This document shows, one piece after another, positions 24,426-37,200 of a stretch of DNA of 64,000 bases (position 1 is the first letter of the stretch; every line of letters starts with the position of its first letter). Both the position numbers and the translations under genes were made by a program. This DNA comes from Acanthaster planci. Taxonomy: Eukaryota; Echinodermata; Asteroidea; Valvatida; Acanthasteridae. The stretch is taken from contig NW_019091399.1 in assembly GCF_001949145.1 (NCBI RefSeq), forward strand, positions 1,517,349 to 1,581,348, in the 5' to 3' direction. A model generated the notes under the pieces. It saw nothing but the letters and a program-made list of their open reading frames with translations, was not told the origin of the DNA and ran no database searches.

Positions 24426-24520
24426 GGACCCCCCAGAACTAGAACTGTGGGGTCCGACGTCTGCTCCTCCGTCTGTCCGTGGGAGCGGGGCGGACTTAGG
24501 ACCCCACAGTTCTGGGGGTA
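24426..24520. repeat. GC-rich hairpin, about 20-bp stem
   Basis: CCCCCAGAACT(AGAACT)GTGGGGTCC at about 24429-24453 pairs with GGACCCCACAGTTCTGGGGG at 24499-24518. The left arm carries a tandem AGAACT duplication that would bulge. The loop of about 45 bases is GC-rich. Purpose unknown; it could be a MITE relic. Confidence 0.6.
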
Positions 24521-24959
24521 GGCCTACCCCCCCCGGCATTCAGCAAGAAAGGCAGGTTAAACATATCCCTTCCATCCTCCTTTGATACAGTAGCGTTCAT
24601 ATTTTTTTGGTTGATGTGTACTACGGTCAGACACAAATAATGACTGATTTAGAACAGAAAAACGCAGTATCAAAGAAGCCGGTCATTGTTTACCATGATC
24701 TTGCATCTCCCACATGTCTCTGTCCGTTGACATGGTTGACATCTCATTTTACATGCAAGGTGAAAGAACCAAAGGTACCTGAACGACGATTAGTGTGTTA
24801 CAAATTAAAACCCATTCCGGTGGGAAGAACGCGCTAAAAAGGGACCAGGCTATAATTTCGCTGGTCTTTTCAGGGTACCAGCCTTGGGGATTTACCTTTT
24901 ACAAAATCTTACCCCCAACTCATCTAAGCTGTAATTCTCCATATACCGACTGGGTGTCC

Positions 24960-25258
24960 GACTACGGATGACCTCAAACGTTAGACCCCACGTGATAAAT
25001 GGCCAATGAGAGCGAGGGACCCCCCATGATAATGTTGTTGTGACATGATGTACAATTTACGCACGGTTTACGCACGTACGTGCGTACCCACGTATTTTAG
25101 CCGTACCGCTTGCACTACCAGCTGTAGTCTTTGGGACCTGCGTCCAAAATGTTTCCTGATTTTGCGCCGTAAATTCCTATAATTGGATTGATAAGAAGAG
25201 GCGGTTACGTAAAGTTTCCTGTCTGTAACTGTGGTTAGAAGTCCTTCGAAATCAAAAT
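24960..25258 (+). promoter_or_regulatory. Putative ARID4 promoter and 5' untranslated region
   Basis: Directly upstream of the proposed start exon there is a CACGTG E-box (24989-24994), a CCAAT box (near 25003), a perfect 16-bp palindrome ACGCACGTACGTGCGT (25070-25085) and an E2F-like TTTTGCGCC (25160-25168). CpG is denser than in the flanks. No TATA box is obvious. Transcription start not determined. The unnamed minus-strand gene may share this region as a divergent promoter, but its first exon was not found. Confidence 0.4.
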
Positions 25259-25261
25259 ATG
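25259..25261 (+). CDS. ARID4: Proposed ARID4 start codon, exon 1 ending exactly at ATG
   Basis: Exon 2 opens in phase 0 with GCA GGC GGA GAA and has no upstream in-frame ATG inside the exon, so the start must lie in an earlier exon. AAAATATG|GTAAGG at 25259-25267 is a near-consensus donor placed directly after ATG, giving Met-Ala-Gly-Gly-Glu-Glu. The 1.6-kb intron then runs to the acceptor at 26886. The choice rests on splice quality and phase only; another 5' exon is possible. Confidence 0.45.
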
Positions 25262-28200
25262 GTAAGGTCATATTCTTAGCATAAAAGAAGGTTAAAAACG
25301 TTCAAAAAAGCATTAGGGGTCTAACCACCACCATTTTCATTTTGTTTCAAGTTGTCAGTAACGTTAACGCGAATTTGCGCATTTTGCCGCAACGTGACAA
25401 AAGATGTTGCAGTCGCTCTGAAGTTAATTGATCATGTTAATATAAGGAAGTATGTATGACGAACGAAGAGGATTGTGTGCAGTGTTGCCAGTTTTTATAT
25501 GAAAGCAGCCGTCTTTTTGCAAACATTTCAGCATGTCAGAAGCATGATGATCATGTGGGGAATCAGAAACTGAATCATGTAATTTTTAATGTAACTTGTC
25601 ATGCTTGTTTGATACTGCGATAGGCCTACGTACATGTACGAAAAAGATTTGAATGGTACTTAATTGGTAGGCCTGATAAAATTGTGGAGTATGTTGCATT
25701 ACACTGGCAGTGGTAAAGTGTAAGAAGAAACATCAAGATACCACATTCTTCTTGTATAAGATATCATGAAGATTTCACTTAACCAATGTCATGTAACATA
25801 CACATCACATTTATACATGTATTTAAAAAGAAGCCTGTGACTTATTAGTACTCGCCCATGTCAGCTTTGTGCGCAACCTACAGAGTTGCAGATGAACACG
25901 ACCAAATTCATTAGCACACTGAATTTTTTTCAGGAGTAGGCCTAAGTGTAAAATACAGGGTGACACGATTCTGTGGAGGTCTCCCGACATTTATTGGGAG
26001 GTGGAAGAGTCACAGATTTTACCTGAAATAAAGTATTGAGAGGCTTGGTAGCACGGAGATAAGGTCGTGGTTCTGGATCTAAACCTCTGAACAGGACAGG
26101 AAAAGGGAAAAGATCCCACCAGGGCTAGACTACTGGACTACCTTCATGTAGTTGTATCCTTGGCCCCACACCTACATGTACGGTACATCAAAAAACATTA
26201 AAAAATGGACAGGCCCCAGCTTTCGTAAAAACATTTACGTTAAGTCCCATATTTCATGAAAGGAATATGGTAATCTTAAAGAACAGTCGTAAACAGCAGT
26301 GCACATACATGTACATGTATTCCTTGGGGTTGAATATGAAACCATTGCCACAATCTGACAGTGATACGGAACTCGATACAAATACTCGTGAGTTTTCTCA
26401 CTGTGTATGTACGTACGGCTTCATCACCCATAACTGTTTGACATGAATTGGCTGAAAAGACAAGTCGTAGGATCTATGTGTGTATTGTCTGGCTCTGGGC
26501 CAAAAGATGCCGACAGTACTGCCTATTCAATGATCGGAAGTGAATTGGTGTAGTAATCAGATGGTACATGTAGCATTGAGACAACAAAAAGGAGACCAGA
26601 ATTTCACGAAAAGGAAAACTCTGGGAATTGCAGTTCTGGAGATGACTGCTTGACGGAGTAAAGCCATGTAAAAATGTGGGGCTTATTGTGAACTTCTCCA
26701 TGAAGCATGAGTCTGTCTAGTTTTGGTTTTTTTTTACTTGTACTGGTAGGTGTAGAGCCAATGATATGGAGGTAGTCCAGTAGACTGGCTCTACTATGGG
26801 GCTACATTGGACTTGATTTTCCCTTTCAAACCTGCCAAGGGTACCATGTTTGTTATCCAATAGTTTCCTTTCTCTCCTCAAAACAGGCAGGCGGAGAAGA
26901 ACCAGCCTTCCTCCCAGTCGGCACTGACGTCAGCGCCAAGTACAGAGGTGCTTTCTGTGAAGCTAAGGTGAAAATCATCAAGAAGTTGGTGAAGTGCAAG
27001 GTGAGTTGTGTGCGTTTGTCACCAGAGGCCATCCTCACAAGGCAGGTCACCAATTGCGCAAAACAGAAAATTCATGGCGAATGAAAAACCACAGCCAAAA
27101 TGACACAAGATGTTTGTAATGTATGTTTTTGGTTCTACAACTCCCCAGGTGCTTATGTAAGAAAGCCTCCTCAGTCCTCCAAAAAGCAGCCATGTGCGTT
27201 TGAGCCAACGGCGGTGTCTTTATTCTTGCTTCAGTAAAAAGAATTACAAAACTGGGAGCAAATTTGTAGAGGCACTCAGCAGAACTAGTTCTTTGTGGTG
27301 AACAAAAGTCAACAGAACCACTTTCAAACATTATTACATCACAAGTCATTTTTGCCTGTACCCTGTGTTTTGTTAAGTAAATAGTTTTTGCACTAAAAGC
27401 AACTTCTGTGCTCAAGCATCTCCATGAGGTGGGCTCTAGACATTTGAGGGAAGTTGATACATGTATGAAGTGATAAATGATTAAGAGAATGAAATGTTAC
27501 AAATCATTCAGTGTACAGATATTTGGTTATTTGCAAAACGTTCCTTTCTCCTTATCAATGCCATATGAGTTGGGTCCATAGTTAAGTGAAATGTATACAT
27601 GTTCAACCATGTGTGAACAGGAAAATATGTTCTAAATACTTCTACTATAGTAAGAATGGCAAATCCATTCACTGGTTTTCAGGAGACTGTGGAAATTTCT
27701 TTGTTATTGTATAAAGCTGATATTTTCTTTCCTAGTGATTGCTTCAAATGGTAAAATTCCACATTCACAATGTTTTTGCATGTAACAGACAAGCATACCA
27801 TCCTAGTTTTGGATAGTTAAAAATTGAAAACCATACATCACAATACATACATACATACAAAAACATGACATACATTCAAACATAGTGCTTTATCATACAA
27901 GTGCAAAATAGCTTTCCTTTTATTCAGAATTGTGTTGCGTCCAAAATGTTTTGTGTGGTGAAAATGTCCCTTTTTTTCAAATGGGCTTGTAGTGTGCAAC
28001 ATTCAAAAACTCAATCTTGAAGTTGGATTTATCTGTAAAATTGGATTGTTGGATTTATCTTTCTCGAAAGAAAGACATCAGTTATAGTCGATCATTTTAC
28101 CACAGCATACAGGTTGTTTTCTCAGGATGTCGAATTCGGTTTCCATTAAAAAACATTACAAGCATAGTTGTAATGGTTGATTTATTTCAGATCAACTTTA

Positions 28201-31200
28201 CTGATGCTGCCAATGCAGTGGTTTCCGATGACTGCGTTAAGGGGAACCTCAAGGTGAGCATGCAGTGCCTTGTGAAACAAGGACTTGCTCATTTCATAAG
28301 ATTTTATGCTATGTAAAGACAAGCGTTAGGTGAGTTCTGAGTTACTTCATTGCTCAAGTCTTGTCTTGTGGAGATGTACATGTAAATATCCATTCACAAT
28401 TCTGTACTAAGAGCAGCAGAAAAGGAAATAGCGTTGTCCAGAAAGCATGTTCTATAAATACATGATGCATATAAATCAAGCAATATGATTTACTTGCGTC
28501 CTTGTGAATTTGAAAGAAATTTCACTAATTAGATATCTACCGTATACATGGCTTGAAGTGTTGATTTTTTAATTTATATAACCAAGAAACTCTGCTATTT
28601 CATTCTGGTCAAGTGATTTTTCTTTGTAACATATTTGAAACTGCTCACTTTTGCAATTGTTAGGTTGGAGCGATGGTTGAGGCCAAACATCCAGAGACAG
28701 ACACCTGGATGAAGGGTGTTATCATGAAGCTGACTGACGCCAGTACATACACAGTGGGTAGGTCCTTCCAAACAGGATTTGAACTTAAGACCTTAGTTAT
28801 GCCGGAGCAGCTCATTACCAACTAAGGCATCCAGCCCCTTGCTGTTAGTTTGTCATTGTGTTTGGTCGTAGGGGCAGTAGTTAAAAGCAGTACAGTGTGT
28901 GCGTTTTTTGATTGGATTGTGCCAAAGGTTTGATATATTGGCCGCTCATGTTTTTACAAACCTGGGAAATTTGTGCATAAAGCTTTATTGCGGAGTTGGG
29001 CAGTGTGCTTAGTAATTACATGACATCCTGGCTAGAGCATTGATTCAAGGGTTCTGGTAGGAGTTATTTATTCTTATATGGAAAGTCAAGTGATTTACAT
29101 GTAGTGTGCTTCAGCAGTTCTTCAAAATGAAAGAGCCAGGTTTCCTTTTATTTATGGCCTTAAAAATCTCCACCACGCGATTTCAAATTTTCTCAGCATT
29201 TTTTCCTAGAGACGGTACCATATATGTTGCTAATTTTTGTTGTCCCATAGAGCAAAGCTTTTTCAACTACCAATAATTCTCACTACGGTCTTGTGAGCAC
29301 TTTTTGCTGTGCATTTTAAACAAAGATCCGCACTTGTTGATGGCGCTTGTAATTCACCTGTGCATACCACCCCCAAAAGTAGAGCCCTTCATCCAATAAA
29401 GGAGATGCTGAAAGCATTTTATTGATAATTTTCTTTATTTTCTTTCTCAGTTTTTGATGATGGAGATGAGAAGACTTTGAGGAGGACGTCGCTGTGTCTG
29501 CAAGGAGAGCGACACTTCAATGAGAGTGAGGTATGTAAAGCTCAAGAAAGTCATTTGGCTCTTCTGTTAATTTTTTTTTGCTGTTGAGTCTCACTGTGGT
29601 TCAAGTAATGTCTGTTGCCTTGAATCAAATAGAATGAAGCTTACAGGTCCATCCCATGCAGAAACCGCAATGTATCTATTTTGTGTGCTGTGTAACAGTT
29701 ATGGTACCCCAAAAGGAATTTTCAAAGGTAAATAACTGAATTATAGAAAACTTACCACTCACCTGTGAAAAACAGCACTACTGTCATCTTTCATCATCTT
29801 CAACAAGCTACAGCTTTGTTTGGATCCACTCTTCATGATTAAGGCTGTTCTTATTGCTCCTCCCATTCTACATTTTTCTCTTGGTCTAGCCAGCACATGC
29901 TGTCCAATGGTTGATGTTTTCTTTCTTCATCTTTTTATTTTTTCAATTTGGCTTAATTTGAACTACATTGTTAATTCATTTATCTAATAATCAGTCACAC
30001 TTGTCAATGGTTCAATTTGTAAAAGATTTTCTGTTCCAGCGTTAATTTCTAACTATTGCTTCATCAACATTAAGGCTGTTTCTTCTGATTCATGTTTATG
30101 TTTATGATGTTCTAGGTTTCCTTCATTCCTGTATTATTTTTAGTTGTTGATATATAATGTTTGTAAGTAGAAGATTTCAGCTCCAACTGCCCATTCCATA
30201 ATGCTGAGTCAAATTTGTGCATTGGCAAATCAAAGGACTGAAATCTAACGTACATGTGACACAGCAATTCCTATTTTCATCATCCCCTTTTATTGTGCCA
30301 TTCAGACCTTGGACCACTTGCCTCTAACCGATCCTGAGAACTTTGGCACACCTGTCATGCGTGAAAGCCAAAGCAAGAAGAAGCGTCGGCTTAGCACCCG
30401 CTCACAGTAAGCTGGAAAAGACTATAAACAGAACTTTTAAGAAAATAAACATATTTGATCTGAGTTGTTCTGGGCCTTCAGCCTCAGGGCATTGCATGGG
30501 AGATTTGTTTGCTGGGAAAAAAGTCAGTCGAATACCGGTCACAGGCTGTATACACGGCGTGAAATTTTAACTGTTCTGCTTTGCAGAGCTTTGCCGTGCT
30601 TTTAAATCTGTATACATGACAATTTCTGCATTAAAAAAAAAACAGGGAATTTTTAACTTTTTGAAATGAATTTCTGAGTGATACTTGAGGTTGGAGTATT
30701 TGAAAAAGACATTTTACTGAGTGAAATCAAGAATTCCTCATATCACCAAAAAGAATTTGAAAAATAGATTTTGTCATGTATTCCTTCCTCTTAAACTTAA
30801 CAAATCTGGACAGGCACACGCATCTAATGCATACTGATCTCTGATCCCATTTGCAAACAGAAAACCAGTGGCCACAACCATGCACATTACCTTTGCTGAA
30901 ATAAGTCTTGACATTTTGGTTTTAAACCTTGAAGCACTAGTCTTTGTGAGTTCATTTGCAGAACAAACTAGAAAAATGTCAATGCTACATGTAATTGTTG
31001 ATTTTGGGGTTAAACTGTATTTTGTCTCTGAGTTTTCAAGCGTAGATAATTTCCTTTGAAGAAAATACGTTATTAGCACACATACTTTTATTGATTTTTA
31101 CAAATGTTATCATTGGCCTCAAGGCTTAACCAAATCAGATTCAGCTTTTCTGGGGGGGGGAGAATTTGATAGGGGACACCGGTAGATTAACACTTTTTCT

Positions 31201-34200
31201 ATATTGATAATTATCCGCAATCATGTTCATTACTTAAATTATGCACATATTAATCATTGAAGTACGCATATTTTCTGCATATAGTCACTTTTTGCACAAA
31301 TCTCCAAAGTACCCAATTGACTTGAAACTGAAACACAAACGTGATTTAAAATTTGCATAAGATACCAGCATATGCAGTGATTGCTTTGATATTCTTTGGC
31401 CATTTGCATATTTTGTGCATGAAATTTGCATACATATAATCATGCATTGACTGTGTAGGCATCGTGTATTTCAGCAGTTTTATTCCTGTTTGTATTTTAT
31501 TGGGTTTGTTTTCATACATTCTATTGCTCCTGCATCAGATATGACATTGATAATTAGAAAGAAAAGTTCACCTTGATAGAAAAAAGTTTGTATACCACCT
31601 TCTTTGTACGCATGCATATGGAAACTTCAGTTTTTTTGATGACCTTAGGACCCCTAAGAGCCATGTAACATGAAAATGTTCTGTCTAGTTTTTGACAATT
31701 TGGTATCAAAAGTTGTGCAAGTTTGTCAGTAAAAGGTCAAAGAAGGACAGTGTAATATTTGTAGCAGTTTGGGAGTGGTGGCATAAGTTCCACAGTGGGG
31801 GGTCAAATCGTCTGTATTGGGTCAAATCTTAATTACGTACATAAAGAACACATTACCACCATTACTGCTGCTCAAAGAGCTACATTATTTTTTATTCCTG
31901 CTCATCTGGTCCTTAAAGCATTCATTAAACCATCTCAGTTCTCTTGAGATGCTGCCGTTTCTTCAGCATTGCATAACCCCCCAAGCGATGCGGCTTTTCT
32001 TCCATTTGGTTGCTCAGTGCGGACGAGGAGGACGAGGAGGAAGACAGTGATGTTGAGCCCTCGCCCAAGACAGCCAGGAGAGAGGACAGGGAGGACAGCA
32101 TTGGCAAGGTCATCGTTGTGGAGACCAATGACAAGCGCAAGAATGCCTGGTTCCCTGCACTGGTATGTCATCTTTCGGTTTTCTGGGTCATTCACGGCGA
32201 TCCTGCGTGTGGCATCGCAGCTGTGTTAAATGGTGGTGTTGAACTAATGATTTACAATCACTATAATGTGATGCTAAACACATCAGTTGGCATATATTAT
32301 CTACTTGACTATGGTACAACTTGATAGAATGTGGTTCAAAGGGTCCTTGGAAGTGTGTAGAAGTTGGGTATAAGGCATGTAACTTCACTGATTTCCTTGT
32401 CTTTTACTGGCTTAGTATGCTATCACAGGTTGACTGACGCTGTGTGACATTGCGTGTGGCATGTAATGTCCTCACATGTAGTTGAGTGTATCTTGTCACT
32501 GTAAACTGTCTCTACAATGCCACACATCTGCCACCATTCTGCCACTTTACTACAGCCTGAGTTACAGTTTGTGCCGGGGTCCTTGTAGCAGATATCAATG
32601 GAACAAAAAGGAACAAATCTTAGGGAAACATGAAGCATGGCCTCCATTGCTACTGTTAAATTCTAGCTTGTGTGCTTAAGTGGTACATATTTGTAGAAAT
32701 AAGTAATGTCTTCTATTGTAAGTTTGTAAACCTTGTTAACATTTTGCATTCAAATTTAATTTCAATTTTTTAAATGTGTTTTATCAAGGTTGTAGACCCA
32801 ACAAGTGCAAAAGATATTCAGCCCAAATCCAAGGATCATGTAGTAGCCAGGTCATTCAAGGACAACCGATAGTAAGTGACTTCCCTATTTTCCACATCAC
32901 TTATTCGTCCGTTGCAGGTCATAATGCCTGTGCTTTCCTGACAGTTGTTATGTTAGGCACACTGCTTGGGGTGCTGTTTGGGTTTGGAGGGTCTGCATAG
33001 TTGGCCAGTGGGAGACTCCGAGACGCTTGGAGGCAGCAGACGTACTGGTCCTTCTTCACAGTACTGCACATGCTCAGAACAATGCACACATGCTCAGAAC
33101 AATGCCCACATGCTCAGAACTGGTAAAAAGGGGCCAGTATGCTTGCCGTCACCAAGCGTCTCGAAGTCTCCCATTGGATCATTGCTCTGTGAGGGCCCAA
33201 TCTGTTATGAAGTAAGACTTAACCTGTAAGATAGCTTGCTTTCTAACCTCGCTTTTGAAGGGAAAATTAAGAGGAATCAAGGTAGTAGTAATTATGGCCC
33301 CCTAGGGCAAAGGATATGTAAGTCATGCAATATGTAGTAATTGGTTTTGTAGCCTAAGTAAGTCATCATGTGGTTATTTAAGTGAATCTGTGTTTCTCTT
33401 TCAGACTTGGTTTGTATTCTTTGTTGACCGAAACAGTACGGCTTGATTGTGTAATTTGGATGGGTCTTTTACTTACAGTTATAGCATTGACAAGCAGAAT
33501 CGCCGAGCGTTTGCCTCCAAGGATCACAACTACAAGGGAGACTTAGCAACTCTGAAAACAGGTCGGCCAAGTTTTTCTGTTTTGATGAGCGAGTTGAGGA
33601 GGGGAACTGACACAGAACAGTTTGCAGTACAAACAAAACCAAAAATTATGTATCTGGGAATACCCTGTTCTGCAGCTCTAAGTTTTCTGGTTCTATAAAC
33701 TTGCATCAATGCAGTGCCAAGGACCCATGGACAATTCCACACCAACTGTGACATGACTGCCAATGTTTCAAATTGACTTTACAATTTTTTTTCTCCACTA
33801 TTGCTGGTTAGGGTACACCTCAATTTAATGAATCTGAGATGATATCACGGCAATTCCATATGGAAAGTTATTATTAATAAAATAATTCTTAACATCTGTT
33901 TTCTTTACATGTATATTTCCTGCACGTGTAACGTCTGTAACATAAAATGTAACCTCCATAACAGCTTTAACGTCGTCGTAACAGTCATAACGTCTGCAAC
34001 AGTACTTTTTTCTAACTTTCAATTCATGCCCGGATAGAATGGACTCAGACCAACAGCAACAACATTTTGTATAAAAAGCTAAAGGAAACAGTTTCACAGA
34101 GTTTTACTTAAATATACAAAGGTTATGTCTGTAAGACTCATTTCCCACCCTTGTGGCTAATTAATTGGTGCAGCTAAAACAAAGTTTTTTTAATTTAACA

Positions 34201-37200
34201 TTTGAATAAAGGCTGCAAGTATGAAAGCAAATAAAGTGTTCTTTTTCCACCACAAGTTAATTTGTCTATCAATTGACACTTGGAAGGTGCATACAAACGT
34301 AACGTCCGTAATGATGGAATTGCCCCTATGGCTCAATATTCTATCTAGTTGACAACTGGCATCAATGATAAAGTGTTTTTTTATGCCTCCAACTTGTGTG
34401 AATCTAGCTGGAGTATGAGCCTGACAGGCTGTATGCAGTGTGGTGTCCTAATTCAGTGCTATTGTTAGTCAACATTGTTTAACTCTACCCTCCCAGATCC
34501 TTGAGTATTGACCAGGAGGCTCTGGAGGAACTTGTAGGGTTGAGGAAGGTAGAGTCCAGCCATTACGACTGAACAACAGACTTAAATTTGCCCTATGGAC
34601 ACAGAGAATGTGGGATTAGGTTGGAGCACAGTGAAGGATTTTAGAGAAACGGGAAATGCTCCCACCTGAGGCAGCCTTGGGAATTTAGGGTTGCGCAGGG
34701 TACCACCTTGTCTGATACTGAGCTAATAGAAAGATTGCACTTGGCTTTTTTTCCAGTGGTTCCTTGCCAAGTTAAAGGAGCCATTACCAAATACCAGCTG
34801 CGAGGGGTCTGTGGTCGATGACAAGTTGCCTTATTTGTTGTTTGCAGCTGTGGAAAAGGCCGTCCACTTCGTAGAGACGGGCCAGCTCCCCAGCAACTGG
34901 GACCCAGACATGCTGAAGAGGAATCGCAAGGGGAAAGGGGGCAAGAGCGACAGAGACAAGGGGGATGGGAGGAGGAGGAGGAAGAGGAGAGTGAAGATGA
35001 CTCGGATGACGATGAGTATGATGAACAGAAGGATGCTTGGCTGGCATCACTTCACAAGTTCATGGAGGAGAGAAGTAAGCTGAATCTGTCCTCAGAATCA
35101 CGGTTAATGCTTAAAGGGCCCTTCAGTTGACAATGTTAGTTTTGGACAATTTGTAGGAGTAGGAATGTAATGGTGAGTGAGACTGTCCAAAATACTTGGT
35201 TGTGGCCAGCAATAACCTGCACACCCATGGATCGTGATTTTCCGTGTAATAGAAACATTTCAACTGAAATGTAGACCGAGAAGCAGGTGGTGACTTTGGT
35301 ACCGGCCGCAGTATCTGATGTGATTCGACCAGTTGACCTGGACGGGCTTGGACGTCGAGCTCTAGTGAGCAGAAAGTTATGGGTTCTAATCTCACCAAAG
35401 GAAGCTTGAAAAAAAAATCCTTTCCAAAAAATGCTCAGAAAGCCCTGAGAATACAGAGCTTTATTAATTGTTGTTGGAGGGCAAACCAAGTATTGACTGG
35501 TGTTGATGCTGTCCATGGGCCTTGTGATTGTTTTTGACTTATCAATGGCTCTGTTGGAAACCTTCATTACTGTATTCTTTGACACAGCGATATGCCACCA
35601 CTATTCTGTATGGTGTGGAAATATTCTGCCCTTACATCACTTGTTACAGTTGAAACACCACAAATGCATCGCGCAATCTTGCTACAGTTGTGTGAAAGTT
35701 TGGTCATCTTTCAAGAGGTCTTGTTTTCAGAGTATTAAAAGAGAACAGTTCATAGATTCATTAACCTTAGCCAACTCATGCCAGTGGCAATATTTCAGGT
35801 GTTGTGCAATACTAATTATGAAAGTTATTCTTTTGTGCAATTGGAAGAATAATTTCATTTGATAACTAATGTTCCATTCCACCTGTCACCTCAAGAAATT
35901 GTTCCTACCTTTGCACTCATAAACATTCATAAATATTTATGCGTTCAATTTGTAATGCTTCGTGTATCCTAGGCACACCAATCAACAAGCCGCCCGTTTT
36001 GGGCTTCCGCGACCTGAACCTCTACAAGCTCTACAAGTTGGTCCAGGACTTTGGGGGTTGCCGCAAGGTGACCGACAAGCAGAAGTGGCGCCACATCGCC
36101 ACCAAGATGGGCATCCCTGCTGTCACCACCTCCCAGCCCTACAACATCAAAGCTGCCTATAACAAGTAGGTCAAGGACAACTTACTGGCCGTTGTCGTCC
36201 ATTTATACAGACCCTTCCAGTGAATTTGGCTCCTCTGCCTTCGTGTTTCACATACTGTGACAATAAACAAATCCAGTTTGCAGAACAAACTGTCGTTTGT
36301 GTTGATGTTGTAGAACACAGCCCAGCGCAGTTTTGAAGGGGAAAATGTTAGCGCTTCATGTTTTAGTTGAAAACACAGCTGACTTTCACTTGACGCTGGC
36401 TGTACATTGCCACTTCCGTCATGCGGATCTCCCTGGTTTGTGACCAACAAGTTCAAAACTCTCTGTGTCAGTCAGTGGGTTTTCCCATCAATTTTTAGCA
36501 GTTGTGACAATGCATTTAAAGCCACGACCTTTGATTAGTCAATTGAATTAGTGTGTTTCAAATAGTTTGCAGGCTTACTTGCAGATGAGAATACTGAATC
36601 AATAAGTCTTCCATAGTAAACCACGTCACCAAAGTCAGTGTCACTGGGCTGGTTGTCACAGTGCCAAAATCAATCCAGTTTCATTATCTGTGAATTAAAA
36701 TTGATCAGTTGCATACCTTTTCCATGTTATACATCGAGATGCCAGACAGTTTTCATGTTAACAAACGCATGTGGTCTTTAGTTCCTATAAATTACAATTC
36801 TATTTGTCATGAGAACAAAACCTCTGATATTGAGACAGGTTCCAGCAGTTGAGCAACCCAGGTTTATAATACCAACTTCATTTATATGTATGTAATGACA
36901 TTTCAACCTCTTTCCCACCAGATACCTATACGCGTTTGAAGAGTACAACCGCAAGCTGGGTCCCGGCATCTCGTTGCCCAGGACGCGACGCCGGTCCTCC
37001 TACAATGAACACTGGTCCATGCCATCTCTGCCTATCCTGACAAAGATCGAAAAGACCCCACCCCCATCCAAAAAGGCACAGGAGGAGTCGGAGAGCGAGG
37101 AGGAGCCATTGATCACATCACCCAGATCAAAGAAGAAGGTGAGATCTCTGCCCTACCTCCCTTTGTCCACCTCCTTTCTCCCACTATGGCCCTTTTCCAA

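Noticed and set aside
34499-34548. Possible extra ARID4 exon (CCTCCCAG acceptor, donor AAG|GTAGAG)
   Set aside because: Joining exon 9 (phase 1) to it gives an immediate stop, whereas exon 9 joins exon 10 at 34848 perfectly and matches the family sequence LK-x-A-x-E.
34757-34847. 5' extension of ARID4 exon 10 in the same open frame
   Set aside because: The frame is open from a CAG at 34756, but exon 9 is phase 1 and fits only the TTTGCAG acceptor at 34847; the extension has no family similarity.
35281-35400. B-box-like GGGTTCTAATCTCACC suggesting another tRNA-derived repeat
   Set aside because: No matching A box or tRNA arms at the right spacing that I could see.
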